The notes beneath the pieces are model-generated. The model ran no database searches, was not told the DNA's origin, and worked only from the letters and a program-made list of their open reading frames with translations. From contig NZ_JAAUVI010000002.1 in NCBI RefSeq assembly GCF_021352225.1, forward strand, positions 558,001-622,000: DNA of 64,000 nt, read 5' to 3'. The DNA is from Methylobacterium sp. C25 (GTDB lineage: Bacteria > Pseudomonadota > Alphaproteobacteria > Rhizobiales > Beijerinckiaceae). Within the stretch, counting starts at the first letter, position 1, and each line of letters opens with the position of its first letter. Made by a program: the position numbers and the translations under genes. This document shows, piece after piece, positions 1-10,562 of the stretch.

Positions 1-76
1 ATGGGCGCCGGGCGCTCGGCCGGATCTGTTTTGATGACTGCTTCACGATTCGACGCTGCAGCTCTCCCATCCACTT
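1..76. other. window edge, no gene assigned
   Basis: A short stretch before the first repeat. It is open in one plus-strand frame from base 1 to a TGA inside the repeat, but there is too little sequence to tell a gene end from chance. Confidence 0.3.
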
Positions 77-185
77 CCTCATCCTGAGGTGCGCAGCGAA
101 GCGGAGCCTCGAAGGAGCCCTCCAGCCGGCCGCGCGATCCCTGGAGCCCTCCTTCGAGGCTCCGCTTCGCACCTCAGGATGAGAG
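77..185. repeat. long imperfect palindrome (dispersed repeat)
   Basis: The left arm starts CCTCATCCTGAGGTGCG and the right arm ends CGCACCTCAGGATGAG. The arms are about 45 bases each and nearly perfectly complementary, around a GC-rich centre, so the element could fold as one long hairpin. The outer ends are themselves small palindromes (CCTGAGG / CCTCAGG). Elements of this look are dispersed in Rhizobiales genomes (recalled, not searched). The right arm overlaps the 3' end of thiE and supplies its stop codon; the hairpin may also act as a terminator for the thi operon, although no T-run follows. Confidence 0.85.
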
Positions 186-944
186 GGTTGGGGTGGAGGA
201 AAGACCCGATGCTGCGGCCACGAGGCGGCGTGTTTCGGCGGCGGGATCGTCCGCTCGCATCAACCCGCCCATGATGGCGATGCCGGCCGCGCCAGCCTCG
301 CAGCAGAGGCGCGCCGTGTCGGGGCCAATTCCGCCGAGGGCGACGATGGGAAGGCCGATCGCGGCGCCCTCGCGCAGCGCGTCGAGACCGAGGCTCGGGC
401 CGTAGCCGGGCTTGCTCGCCGTCGCAAAGATCGGGCTGAGGGTGACGTAGTCGGCGCCGGCCTGTGCTGCCGCGCGGACATCGGCGATGTTGTGGGCGGA
501 AAGGCCGACGAGAGCGCCGGGGCGGAGGTTTTGGCGGGCGGCGGCGATGGTCGTGTGCAGAGCCATGGTCTCCGAAGCCACCACTCCGAGATTGTCAGCG
601 AAGCGAAGCAATCCGACCGCTTCCGTCGAGCGCTGCGGTTCCCTGGATTGCTTCGCTTCACTCGCAATGACGGAGTTGGCGAAAGTAGAGCCGCCGAGGT
701 GAACGCCATCGGCGCCGATAGCGGCGGCAAGGCCGATGTCGCCGCCGATGGTCAGGCGGCCTCCGGCCTCGCGAACGATTAGCAACAGCTGAGCGGCCAG
801 GTCGCGTCGTGCCTCCGGCTCTAGATCCTTGTCGCGAAACCAGATCCAGCGGGCGCCCCCGTCGAGTACCGCCCGCACCGTCTCCACGAGCGGCCGGTTT
901 GCGCTATGCCGGTCGGTGACGATGAGCAGCGGCGCGGGGATCAA
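174..944 (-). CDS. thiE: thiamine-phosphate synthase
   Basis: Couples HMP-pyrophosphate with thiazole phosphate to form thiamine monophosphate. The 256-residue product shows the TIM-barrel motifs of the family: FRDKD near residue 37 (the Q/F-R-x-K position), GADGVHLGG at 78-85, the strand GLSAHN at 147-152, and SPIFAT..K at 170-178. The proposed start is TTG at 944, which overlaps the thiG stop as TTGA; no ATG or GTG fits. The reading frame stays open upstream through thiG, but that is a frame artefact and not a fusion. Two oddities: residues 92-118 are encoded by a palindromic repeat (592-671), and the last residues and stop lie in another repeat. Without the insert the length is close to the usual 210-230. 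Confidence 0.93.
   Translation of the reverse strand: MIPAPLLIVTDRHSANRPLVETVRAVLDGGARWIWFRDKDLEPEARRDLAAQLLLIVREAGGRLTIGGDIGLAAAIGADGVHLGGSTFANSVIASEAKQSREPQRSTEAVGLLRFADNLGVVASETMALHTTIAAARQNLRPGALVGLSAHNIADVRAAAQAGADYVTLSPIFATASKPGYGPSLGLDALREGAAIGLPIVALGGIGPDTARLCCEAGAAGIAIMGGLMRADDPAAETRRLVAAASGLSSTPTLSS
592..671. repeat. palindromic repeat inside thiE
   Basis: The arms share GAAGCGAAGCAATCC in inverted orientation, flanked by TTGTCAGC on one side and the complementary ACTCGCAATGAC on the other, with about 30 bases between them. On the thiE strand it is read in frame as VIASEAKQS...GLLRFADN, the typical translation of this repeat class. Its length adds 27 codons without a stop. Confidence 0.88.
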
Positions 945-1744
945 GAGCCGACGAGACCGAGCTGCGGGCTCGACGGTTCGGCGCGGCCACGGCGCGGGAT
1001 GCGCCCTGCGAGATGGGCGAGACGGCCGGCCTCGACCGCGTGGCGCATGGCGGCGGCCATGCGGACCGGGTCGTCGGCCTTGGCGACGGCAGTGTTGATC
1101 AGGCAGGCGGCGGCCCCGAGCTCCATGGCGATGACGGCATCCGAGGCCGTGCCGATCCCGGCATCGACGATCACCGGCACCTTCGCGCGGCGGCAGATCA
1201 GCTCGATATTGGCCGGGTTGGCGACGCCCATGCCGGAGCCGATCAGGGAGCCCATCGGCATCACCGCCGCGCAGCCCATATCGGCGAGGCGCTCGCAGAT
1301 GACCGGGTCGTCGTTGCAATAGGGCAGTACGGTGAAGCCGTCGTCGATCAGGTGGCGGCAGGCCTCCATCAGCTCGGTGACGTCGGGATAGAGCGTCTCG
1401 CGGTCGCCGATCACCTCGACCTTGATCCAGGTGGTGTCGAGCGCCTCTCGGGCAAGCTCGGCGGTCATGATCGCATCGCGGGCCGTCTCGCAGCCGGCGG
1501 TGTTGGGCAGGAAGCGCTTGCCCTTGAGCTTCTGGAACGTGTCCGAGCCGTGGCCCTGCAGCGAGACGCGGCGGATGGAGGCGGTGACGACCTCGGCCCC
1601 CGAGGCGCGCACAGACTCGGCCATGATGCCCTGGCTCGGATAGCCGGCCGTGCCGATGAATAGGCGCGAGGACAGCTTCACCCCCGCGATCTCGAGGAGG
1701 TCGTCGCCGGCTTGCGCGGTGAGCGTGGTGTCGTGGTGGGTCAT
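941..1744 (-). CDS. thiG: thiazole synthase
   Basis: Forms the thiazole phosphate ring of thiamine from deoxyxylulose phosphate, dehydroglycine and ThiS thiocarboxylate. The 267-residue protein contains the conserved WIKVEVIGD segment, whose lysine (about K108) forms the imine with the sugar phosphate, plus GTAGYPS near the N-terminus and the phosphate-binding segments [10 protein letters not shown] and [10 protein letters not shown]. It lies 24 bases downstream of thiS and overlaps thiE by four bases, so the three are translated from one message under the upstream TPP riboswitch. Glycine is expected to be oxidised by the neighbouring ThiO rather than by ThiH. Confidence 0.97.
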   Translation of the reverse strand: MTHHDTTLTAQAGDDLLEIAGVKLSSRLFIGTAGYPSQGIMAESVRASGAEVVTASIRRVSLQGHGSDTFQKLKGKRFLPNTAGCETARDAIMTAELAREALDTTWIKVEVIGDRETLYPDVTELMEACRHLIDDGFTVLPYCNDDPVICERLADMGCAAVMPMGSLIGSGMGVANPANIELICRRAKVPVIVDAGIGTASDAVIAMELGAAACLINTAVAKADDPVRMAAAMRHAVEAGRLAHLAGRIPRRGRAEPSSPQLGLVGS

Positions 1745-1768
1745 GGCAAAAAGCCCCGTGTCTCCTGT

Positions 1769-1978
1769 TCAGCCGCCCTGCATGGCGCGGACGATCTCGA
1801 TGCGATCGCCCTCGCTCAATGCGGTGCCGGCCCAATCCTTCTTGCGGACGACGCGCCCGTTGAGCGCGATGGCGATGCCCTCGGAGGGCAGCTCGCGCTC
1901 CTCCGCCTCGATGGCGAAGAGCGCGGCCACGTCGGAGGCCTCGTGCTCCCAGGGCTCGCCGTTGACGATCAGCCTCAT
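1769..1978 (-). CDS. thiS: sulfur carrier protein ThiS
   Basis: A 69-residue ubiquitin-like sulfur carrier ending in the diagnostic Gly-Gly that is adenylated and then thiocarboxylated. The sequence starts MRLIVNGEPW and ends IVRAMQGG, with LNGRVVRKKDW in the middle, all typical of ThiS. The ATG overlaps the thiO stop (ATGA), so translation is coupled. It donates sulfur to ThiG, encoded next. The adenylating enzyme ThiF is not in this window and must be encoded elsewhere. Confidence 0.96.
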   Translation of the reverse strand: MRLIVNGEPWEHEASDVAALFAIEAEERELPSEGIAIALNGRVVRKKDWAGTALSEGDRIEIVRAMQGG

Positions 1979-3198
1979 GCCCGTGCTCTCAGTTGCTGGT
2001 CTTCTGTGCCTTGCGCGAACCGGCCGAGGCCGAAGCCGCGCGCGTAATCCGGCAGCGAGCCCCGCTCCAGCAGCTCGGCCACGGCGTAGGCCGTCGAGGG
2101 CGCAAGCAGGTAGCCGTTGCGGTGATGCCCGGTGGCGACGATGACGCCGTTCGGCAGGACGTCGAGGATCGGCGCGTCGTCGTCCGAGGTCGGGCGATAG
2201 CCGCTCCAGACGGCCTCGACCTCCATCTCCTCGACGCCCGGCAGGACCCGGCGCGCCCCTTCGAGCAGCGCGAACAGACCGCCGGCGGTGACGCCCTCAC
2301 GGAACCCGCAATCCTCCACCGTCGCGCCGACGATCAACGTGCCGTCGGCCTTCGGGGCCATGTGGATCTGCTCGGTCCAGACCATGTTCGACAACGTGCC
2401 CGTCCGCCGGGTGGTTTTCAGCGCCAGCGACTGGCCCTTGATCGGCCGGACCGGGAGGCTTTCGGAGCCCGGCAGCAATCCACCCTCCCCGCTCCAGGCG
2501 CCGGTGGCGAGGATCACGGTGTCGGCGCGCAGTGTGCCCTGCGGGGTGTCGAGGGAAGCCGTCGAAGTGCTCGATGCAATGATGTGCTTCACCGGAAGCA
2601 TCTCCAGGATGCGAACGCCGGCGCGCTCGCAGGCAGTAACCAGAGACTGCATCACAAGGCGCGGATCGACCTGAGCATCGAGTGGGCAACGGATGCCGGC
2701 GGACACGTTCGGCCGCAGCAGCGGCTCGCGCGCCCGCGCTTCCGGACCCGAAACCCATTCCGCCGCGACGCCGGCCCGGTTCTGGAGTTCGAAGCGAAAA
2801 CGCAGGCGCTCGACCTCGTCGCGACCGATCGCGAGCACCAGTGTGCCGCCCTCGCGGTAGTCGATCCCGATCCCCGCATCCGCTTGCAATTCATCACGAA
2901 ATCCCGGCCACCGGCGCAGGCTGTCGAGGGCCAGCGGCAACAGCAGGTCGGAGCCCGGCTCGTGTTCGGCAGCGGGCGCGAGCATGCCCGTCGCGGCTAG
3001 GCTCGCGCCCGAGCCGATGCTGTCGCGTTCGAGGACGGTGACCGAGCGGCCAGCCCTGGCCAGACGCCAAGCAATCGACAGGCCGATCAGTCCGCCGCCG
3101 ACCACAGCGACGTCGCAACGCTCCGGCAACACTGAGGAATTCGCCTGCCGACCAATGCCGCGGCGCAGGCCGATCGGGGAGTTCAGGACAGCCGACAC
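1975..3198 (-). CDS. thiO: glycine oxidase ThiO
   Basis: FAD-dependent oxidase that makes the iminoglycine needed by ThiG. The 407-residue product has a dinucleotide-binding VAVVGGGLIGLSIAW at residues 30-44 and a DAO-family C-terminus with WSGYRPTSDDDAPILD and the ATGHHRNGYLLAP segment. I chose the GTG at 3198 because GGAGG sits four bases upstream. An in-frame TTG at 3279 would lie inside the riboswitch and is unlikely. About 20 residues precede the Rossmann fold; the later GTG giving VLPERCDVAVVGGG is an alternative start. It is the first gene of the thi operon. Confidence 0.95.
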   Translation of the reverse strand: MSAVLNSPIGLRRGIGRQANSSVLPERCDVAVVGGGLIGLSIAWRLARAGRSVTVLERDSIGSGASLAATGMLAPAAEHEPGSDLLLPLALDSLRRWPGFRDELQADAGIGIDYREGGTLVLAIGRDEVERLRFRFELQNRAGVAAEWVSGPEARAREPLLRPNVSAGIRCPLDAQVDPRLVMQSLVTACERAGVRILEMLPVKHIIASSTSTASLDTPQGTLRADTVILATGAWSGEGGLLPGSESLPVRPIKGQSLALKTTRRTGTLSNMVWTEQIHMAPKADGTLIVGATVEDCGFREGVTAGGLFALLEGARRVLPGVEEMEVEAVWSGYRPTSDDDAPILDVLPNGVIVATGHHRNGYLLAPSTAYAVAELLERGSLPDYARGFGLGRFAQGTEDQQLRARA

Positions 3199-3274
3199 GA
3201 GGCCTCCACGGTTACCCGTAAGGATCGTCGCCGCGCTTCGATGAAGCTCAATGAGCGTCTGGTGCCGCCCGCGG

Positions 3275-3382
3275 TCCAATCCCTACGCCGGTATGAGCCG
3301 GATCAGGTTCAAAGGATTTCCGCGCTGCCCTAAGGCGATAGCGGTTTCTCAGCCCCTTGTCGGGGATCTCCCTGGAATGCCC
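3275..3382 (-). promoter_or_regulatory. TPP riboswitch (THI element)
   Basis: Reading the minus strand, the region carries GGGGCTGAGA, then CTTTGAACCTGATCCGG and ATACCGGCGTAGGGA, which are the conserved pyrimidine- and pyrophosphate-binding segments of the thiamine pyrophosphate aptamer. It lies about 80 bases upstream of the thiO start. When bound by TPP it should reduce expression of thiO-thiS-thiG-thiE. The ends given are approximate. Confidence 0.95.
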
Positions 3383-3584
3383 CTGATGTGGGCCGAGACG
3401 CGCGCGCGGTCAATCCCCATCATGGTCCGTGCAATTGTCGCGGTGGAACGAACCCTTCGCATACCGCCTCGTGCGATAGCAGGATCAATCACGTGCGACG
3501 CCCCGGGGCAAAGAGGGTTTCTTCACGCGCACCGTGTAGCCGTACAACCGTGCACTGGCAGGCACATGGAGCGAGGGGCGGGGT

Positions 3585-4094
3585 GTGACGGGCCTGGGCA
3601 GATGGGTTTTGTGCGCAGTCGCGCTCTGCCTGATCGTTGCTGGTCGGCACGGTTTCACTAAGGGCGCAAACAGTGCCGCTTCGCCTCCCCCGCCGATGGC
3701 CATGGCAGTCTCCGCCCCCTCGTCCGGTGCCATCGCGCTTCATGCGGACCGCAGCGGTCACTTCACGACGAGCGCCCTCGTCAACGGTCGCACCGTTTCG
3801 ATGTTGGTCGACACCGGCGCAACCAGTTGCGCCTTCCGCGAGGAGGAGGCCGAGAGCCTCGGCATCCGTCTCGCCCCCGGCGACTTCACGCAAGTGGTCG
3901 GCACGGCCAACGGCACCGTCCGCGTCGCCCCGGTGCGCATCCGCCTTCTACAGATCGGGCCGGTCGCAGTCCGCGACGTCGAGGCCGTGGTGATCCCGCG
4001 GGGGCGGCTCAACGCGAACCTGCTTGGCATGTCGTTTCTGTCGCGACTGCGCGAGTTCAACGTGGCTGGGACGCGCATCACCCTGCGTGGGTGA
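3585..4094 (+). CDS. membrane-anchored retropepsin-like aspartic protease (clan AA)
   Basis: The 169-residue protein has an N-terminal hydrophobic segment (about 6-20: signal anchor or signal peptide), a proline-rich linker, and one aspartic-protease half domain. The catalytic motif is LVDTGAT with D76, followed by hydrophobic strands and the C-terminal NLLGMSFLSRLREF segment typical of the TIGR02281 family. Such single-domain enzymes act as dimers like retroviral proteases; the bacterial substrates are largely unknown. The start is GTG after a purine-rich stretch (GCGAGGGGCGGG). It stands alone between the divergent thi operon and the convergent cyclase gene. Confidence 0.88.
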   Translation: MTGLGRWVLCAVALCLIVAGRHGFTKGANSAASPPPPMAMAVSAPSSGAIALHADRSGHFTTSALVNGRTVSMLVDTGATSCAFREEEAESLGIRLAPGDFTQVVGTANGTVRVAPVRIRLLQIGPVAVRDVEAVVIPRGRLNANLLGMSFLSRLREFNVAGTRITLRG

Positions 4095-4130
4095 CGGGGG
4101 CCGTGCTCATCGTCGGGGCTAAGACGAACG

Positions 4131-5462
4131 TCAGTCTGCAGTCTGCGCGGCGAGAACCGCAGCCGCGCTCGTCTCGGATGCCCGGCTCGTAGGCATACAG
4201 GCGGCTGCCCTCGCGCGTCCCGGGCGATAGACCTCCATCGGCTCGGGAAAGCCGTCGAGAGGGTGCACACCGAGCGACTCGGGGTCACCCCAGAGAAAGT
4301 CGACGAACGGCTTCGACATGAGCAGCGGCTCGCCGAGCGTCCGATTGAGCCGCGCAAGACGGCTGGCAAGATTCACGTCCCGGCCAATCACCGTGAAGTC
4401 GAGTCGGGTGCCGGAGCCGACATTGCCGTAGGCCGCCTCGCCGTGATGAAGCGCAATACCGGCAGCGACGGGCTTGTCGCCGAAACGGCCGACCGCATTG
4501 GCCTCCGCGAGCGCGCCGAGGGACGCGAGGGCTGCCGTAAGGGCCCCCTTCGCCGCCCCGCCGAGGTCGTCGCCGGGCTCGCGGAAGATCGCGAGCAGGC
4601 CGTCGCCGAGATATTTCAGTACCTCGCCGCCCTCTCGCTCGATGGCGGGAACCAGACAGTCGAAAAAGTGATTCAGCAGCTCGACCGCCTCCTCGGGCGT
4701 CAGGTCGGCCGAGAGCCGGGTGTAATCGCGCATGTCCGCGAAGAGGATCGCCGAGCGGATGCGCTTCACCTGGCCCCTGCGGATGTCTCCCGACAGGATC
4801 GCGCGATGCGGCTCGTCGCCGACATAGATGCGCAAGACCTGATCGAGCTGCTTGTTGACGATCCGCATCTCCATCACCGCGGCCAGCGCCGGCATGATGA
4901 AGCGCAAGATCGCGATGTCCTCGTCCGCAAAACCATCCTTCGCACGCGTGGCGAAGGTGATGCCGTTATGGGTACCGTTGGTGAAGAAGACCGGCACTAC
5001 GACATAGGCAACAAACCCTTCGGCCTTGAGCTCGGGAACGATCGAGAACAGGTCGTCGGGGGTCTCCGTGAGATCGAGGATCAGCCACTCGCCGCTCTGG
5101 TGAACCGCGTAGAACGGGCTCGCGTGATAGGCCTCATGCGAGGCTTCGCCGTGCGGAAACAGGCGAACCGTCGTGCCCGTCTCATGAGTCCAGACCCGTC
5201 CCACGCCCGAATATTCCGAATGCAGGGTATCGATCGCCGTCGAGGCGCGATCGACAGGCACGCCGATGTCGATCAAGCGCTGCGCCAATCCGGCCAGGAG
5301 GTCGCTTGCATTTTCCAGCCGCGCGCCCTCACCCAGCAACCAGTCGCGGATGCCCACGCTCGGCTGAATCGCACCGAACGGCACGTCCTGCGCCTCGGAG
5401 CCGTCGGCGAAGGCGGTGGGCGCCAATTCTTTCAGCGGCTGCGTGGCGTCCTCGTCGAGCAT
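4131..5462 (-). CDS. class III adenylate/guanylate cyclase
   Basis: The C-terminal part (about residues 235-410 of 443) is a class III nucleotide cyclase domain: ILFADMRDYT with metal-binding D243, GGEVLKYLGDG with K283 and D287, and FTVIGRDVNLASRLARLN with the transition-state Asn and Arg. The Lys plus the Asp in GRDVN point to ATP rather than GTP as substrate. The N-terminal half (about 30-200) has no membrane segment and resembles a GAF-like sensor, as in many alphaproteobacterial cyclases. The ATG at 5462 is preferred over an upstream in-frame start. It converges with the protease gene; the signal it senses is unknown. Confidence 0.9.
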   Translation of the reverse strand: MLDEDATQPLKELAPTAFADGSEAQDVPFGAIQPSVGIRDWLLGEGARLENASDLLAGLAQRLIDIGVPVDRASTAIDTLHSEYSGVGRVWTHETGTTVRLFPHGEASHEAYHASPFYAVHQSGEWLILDLTETPDDLFSIVPELKAEGFVAYVVVPVFFTNGTHNGITFATRAKDGFADEDIAILRFIMPALAAVMEMRIVNKQLDQVLRIYVGDEPHRAILSGDIRRGQVKRIRSAILFADMRDYTRLSADLTPEEAVELLNHFFDCLVPAIEREGGEVLKYLGDGLLAIFREPGDDLGGAAKGALTAALASLGALAEANAVGRFGDKPVAAGIALHHGEAAYGNVGSGTRLDFTVIGRDVNLASRLARLNRTLGEPLLMSKPFVDFLWGDPESLGVHPLDGFPEPMEVYRPGRARAAACMPTSRASETSAAAVLAAQTAD

Positions 5463-5810
5463 ATGGCCAAGGTGGGTACGCCCTAGGGCAAAGCAAGGTT
5501 TGCCGGCTGGACGAAATCGGTTCCGAATGGGTAGCGGCGGCCGGTCAGGATCGACCGCCACACCGCCGCGATGGGCGGAGCAGCATAGACCGAAAAGCCG
5601 TGCGCTTCGAACCTATCTTCGCTCGGATGCGCGACGAAGTTACGGTGCCGGAAAACTGCGGACTTTCAGGGCTGCAACTGGTTCTCACATTCGCAAAAGG
5701 TGTGTGCAAGCGGCCAGCCAGAAACATTCTTCGGGAAACTGGAGTTCGCGGTCGCGGATCAACAGTCGGATTGTATCAGCTGCACGCCGCGCGGTGGCGG
5801 CAAAACGAAA
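5463..5810. other. intergenic region upstream of the cyclase
   Basis: About 350 bases between the cyclase start and the rpoD terminator, both genes on the minus strand. It must hold the cyclase promoter, but I see no confident promoter, RNA or small gene. Confidence 0.5.
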
Positions 5811-5841
5811 AAGCCCCTCCCCTTGCGACAGGGAGGGGCTT
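5811..5841 (-). terminator. intrinsic terminator of rpoD
   Basis: A perfect stem AAGCCCCTCCC / GGGAGGGGCTT with a 9-base loop, followed on the minus strand by CTTTTTCGTTTT. It lies 22 bases beyond the rpoD stop. Confidence 0.92.
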
Positions 5842-5863
5842 TTGATTGAGCCGATAGACCGGA

Positions 5864-7876
<2,013 letters not shown>

Positions 7877-8036
7877 GCTCAGCCTATGTTTTCGTGGCAG
7901 CCGCACCGGATGCGATCGGTCGCATGCCCCGGTTGAAAGCCGCAATTCAGATGCCGGTCGTCACCAGCGAATGACCTCGGTCTACGCACCCCTGCTTGAC
8001 CGACCGTTAACCATGCGCAGCGATTTGCATCGCGCA

Positions 8037-10016
8037 TCACAGCGTAGAATTTTCGTCCGTTTCCGGATCCTCCGCCTCGGCATCCGCGCTGGCGATTACC
8101 GCCAACCTTTCCTTGACGTCACATAGCCAAGCGAAATTGGCCTCGGATGGGTCGTCGGCAAGGGCACGTTCCGCTTGGCGGAGTTCGCTATTTAGCGTTC
8201 CGGCCTTGCGGTGCAAGATCACGGCTTGACGGAGAGTCGATTCAAGACGTGCAGGATCTGCATGCGGATCGAGCGCCCATCGATCTCCGGGCCTGACGAG
8301 AGCCGCTAGCCGAGCCGCGGCTTCGGTGAGCCCGGACCGTTCCAAACGCGAGGCCATCACCTCGGAACCGGTGGCGGCACCCTCGGCAACATGGTCGAGC
8401 AAAGCCGAACGCAGGGCCTGCGCGTCGGGATTGTCAAGCTCCAGCTCCGAGAGATCCTCCTCCTCGATAGCCAAAAGCTCGGTGTGGACAAGTAGGCTCG
8501 AGACCATCATCGCCTCGCGCTCGCGGAACGCGCTGCCCTGCGGCGGGGGCGTGGCGCTAGAGAGAAGCGGGCTGAATTTGAAATCGATCCGCGGCGATAG
8601 CGGCGGATCGCCTGGACGCGGGCGTCGACGCGTCGACTCGCCGTTTGCCCTGCCCGGCTGCGCAGCACCTCGGTAGTCTCCGCGTCCGCCTCGAGGGCCG
8701 GACATTTCCCGCAGGCGGTTCTCGATGTCGTCGCGATAGAACCTGCGGACGGTCTCGTCGCGGATGCCCGAAACAGCCTCGCGCAAGGTGCGGGCGAGCC
8801 CGGCCCTGCGCTCGGGCGTATCGAGCGGCGCCGACTCGGTCTCGCGAGCCCAAAGGACTTCGACGAGGGGGCGCGCTCCTTCGAGAACGGCGTCGATCGC
8901 ACCGGCCCCGCCGGAGCGCAGCAGGTCGTCCGGGTCCTGGCCCTGCGGCAGCATCGCGAAGCGCAACGACTTGCCCGGCTCCAGCATCGGCAGCGCCACA
9001 TCGAGCGCCCGGAAGGCCGCTTTCTGGCCAGCCTTGTCGCCGTCGAAGCACAGGATGGGCTCGTCGGCATGACGCCAGAGCAGCGCGAGTTGGTCCTCTG
9101 TGAGCGCCGTGCCGAGGGAAGCGACGCTCTCGGCATGACCGGCCAGCGTCATTGCGATGACGTCGATGTAGCCCTCGACGGCGATGATGGCGCTGCGCTC
9201 GTGCGCAGCCTTGCGCGCGGCATGCAGGTTGTAGAGGCCTCGCCCCTTGTGGAAGAGCGGCGTCTCCGGCGAGTTCAGGTACTTCGCCTTCGCATCCGCC
9301 TGCATGGCGCGGCCACCGAAAGCGATGACGCGGCCGCGAATGTCGGTGATCGGAAACATCACCCGGTCGCGGAATTTATCGTATGGTACCGCGACGCTGT
9401 CGCTGGTGGTGAGCAGGCCGAGTTCGAGCATCAGCGCCTTGTCGACGCCTTTGCCCGCGAGATGGTCACGCAGCGCGTAACGGTCACCCGTCGCGTAGCC
9501 GAGGCGGAACTGGCGGCGTACGCCCTCCCCCAGGGCCCGACGGTCGAGATAGTCGCGGGCCTGCGCGCCCCGCTGCCCTTTGAGCTGCTCCTCGAAATAG
9601 ACGGCGGCGAGCTCCATTACTTCGAGCGCGCCCTTGCGCTGCTCCTCCGCGCGCTCGGTCTCGGCCGAGGGTTTTGGGAGGACCACGCCCGCCTCTCCCG
9701 CCAGCCGCTCGACGGCCTCGGGAAAGCTCAGGCCCTCGGTCTCCATCAAGAAGCGGAAAACGTCGCCGTGCTTTCCGGAGGAGAAGCAGTGATAGAACTG
9801 CTTCTGATCGTTCACATAGAAAGACGGTGTTTTCTCCGAGTTGAACGGCGACAGCCCGCGCCATTCGCGGCCGGCCTTCTTCAGGCGGACACGACGGCCG
9901 ACTATGTCCGAGGCCGGGAGCCGCGCGCGGATCTCTTCCAGGATGTGGGGCGGATAACGCAACGGGGTCCGGTCGCGAATGTCGTGGCGGTCGTCGAAGC
10001 CGATATTGTACCGCAT
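8037..10016 (-). CDS. dnaG: DNA primase DnaG
   Basis: Synthesises RNA primers at the replication fork. The 659-residue protein has an N-terminal CHC2-type domain (about 22-120), a TOPRIM catalytic core with VEGYIDVIAM and the metal-binding FDGDKAGQKAA, and a C-terminal helicase-binding region. In the zinc domain the usual Cys-His-Cys-Cys set is degenerate: GLSPFNSEKTPSF has Ser56 and Asn59 in place of Cys and His, and YHCFSSGKHGD keeps Cys77 but has Ser80. Start chosen at the ATG giving MRYNIGFDDR. It precedes rpoD and the two may be co-transcribed. Confidence 0.97.
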   Translation of the reverse strand: MRYNIGFDDRHDIRDRTPLRYPPHILEEIRARLPASDIVGRRVRLKKAGREWRGLSPFNSEKTPSFYVNDQKQFYHCFSSGKHGDVFRFLMETEGLSFPEAVERLAGEAGVVLPKPSAETERAEEQRKGALEVMELAAVYFEEQLKGQRGAQARDYLDRRALGEGVRRQFRLGYATGDRYALRDHLAGKGVDKALMLELGLLTTSDSVAVPYDKFRDRVMFPITDIRGRVIAFGGRAMQADAKAKYLNSPETPLFHKGRGLYNLHAARKAAHERSAIIAVEGYIDVIAMTLAGHAESVASLGTALTEDQLALLWRHADEPILCFDGDKAGQKAAFRALDVALPMLEPGKSLRFAMLPQGQDPDDLLRSGGAGAIDAVLEGARPLVEVLWARETESAPLDTPERRAGLARTLREAVSGIRDETVRRFYRDDIENRLREMSGPRGGRGDYRGAAQPGRANGESTRRRPRPGDPPLSPRIDFKFSPLLSSATPPPQGSAFREREAMMVSSLLVHTELLAIEEEDLSELELDNPDAQALRSALLDHVAEGAATGSEVMASRLERSGLTEAAARLAALVRPGDRWALDPHADPARLESTLRQAVILHRKAGTLNSELRQAERALADDPSEANFAWLCDVKERLAVIASADAEAEDPETDENSTL

Positions 10017-10289
10017 CGACCCCGCCCGAGTCTCAGCGCTTCCTGACCATCTCGACCGTCGGACCGAGTCGCCTTCCAACGCAGCCCGCGATCCACAGCC
10101 GATCCACAAAGGCCTCTGCGGAGTAAGCCGGACGCAAGACACGATCGATGGTCACTGCGCGATGGGCCCTGGGAGGGCGTGGCCGAGACCGGCTCGTCGA
10201 CGTGAGCAAAACGAACCTAGAGTATCCGCCGAACGATTTGTTAAGACGGGGCTGCAACCGTCAAGGCTTCCGTATCCCGGGTCTCTGCC

Positions 10290-10562
10290 ATGACCGACAA
10301 TCGCCGATTGGAGCCGCGAAAGAACGCGTTCCTATTCGGTTCGATCCTGTTCGATGATCGCTCGCCGGAAATCGATTGCCTCGTCTGGGACGAATCTCCG
10401 AGCGGCGCGATGATCGAAATCACCGGCCCCGCGCCGATTCCCGATCAGTTCAACCTCGCGATCGGGCCACACCGCCGACCTCTCACCTGTACGGTGGTTC
10501 GCCGCGACGGCCGCCGGCTCGGGGTTGTGTTCGGGGACGCGTTCAGTCCGACGCCTGTGTGA
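10290..10562 (+). CDS. PilZ-domain protein
   Basis: A single-domain protein of 90 residues. The c-di-GMP-binding pattern is visible: RRLEPR (R-x3-R) at residues 5-10 and DESPSGAMIEI (D/N-x-S-x2-G) near 34-44. It has no output domain, so it probably acts through a protein partner. It overlaps the convergent VOC gene by about 20 bases at its 3' end. Confidence 0.85.
   Translation: MTDNRRLEPRKNAFLFGSILFDDRSPEIDCLVWDESPSGAMIEITGPAPIPDQFNLAIGPHRRPLTCTVVRRDGRRLGVVFGDAFSPTPV

Noticed and set aside
174..1835. A 553-codon frame that could look like a ThiG-ThiE fusion
   Set aside because: Only the thiE part matches a family in that frame; thiG is read in another frame over the same bases with clear motifs.
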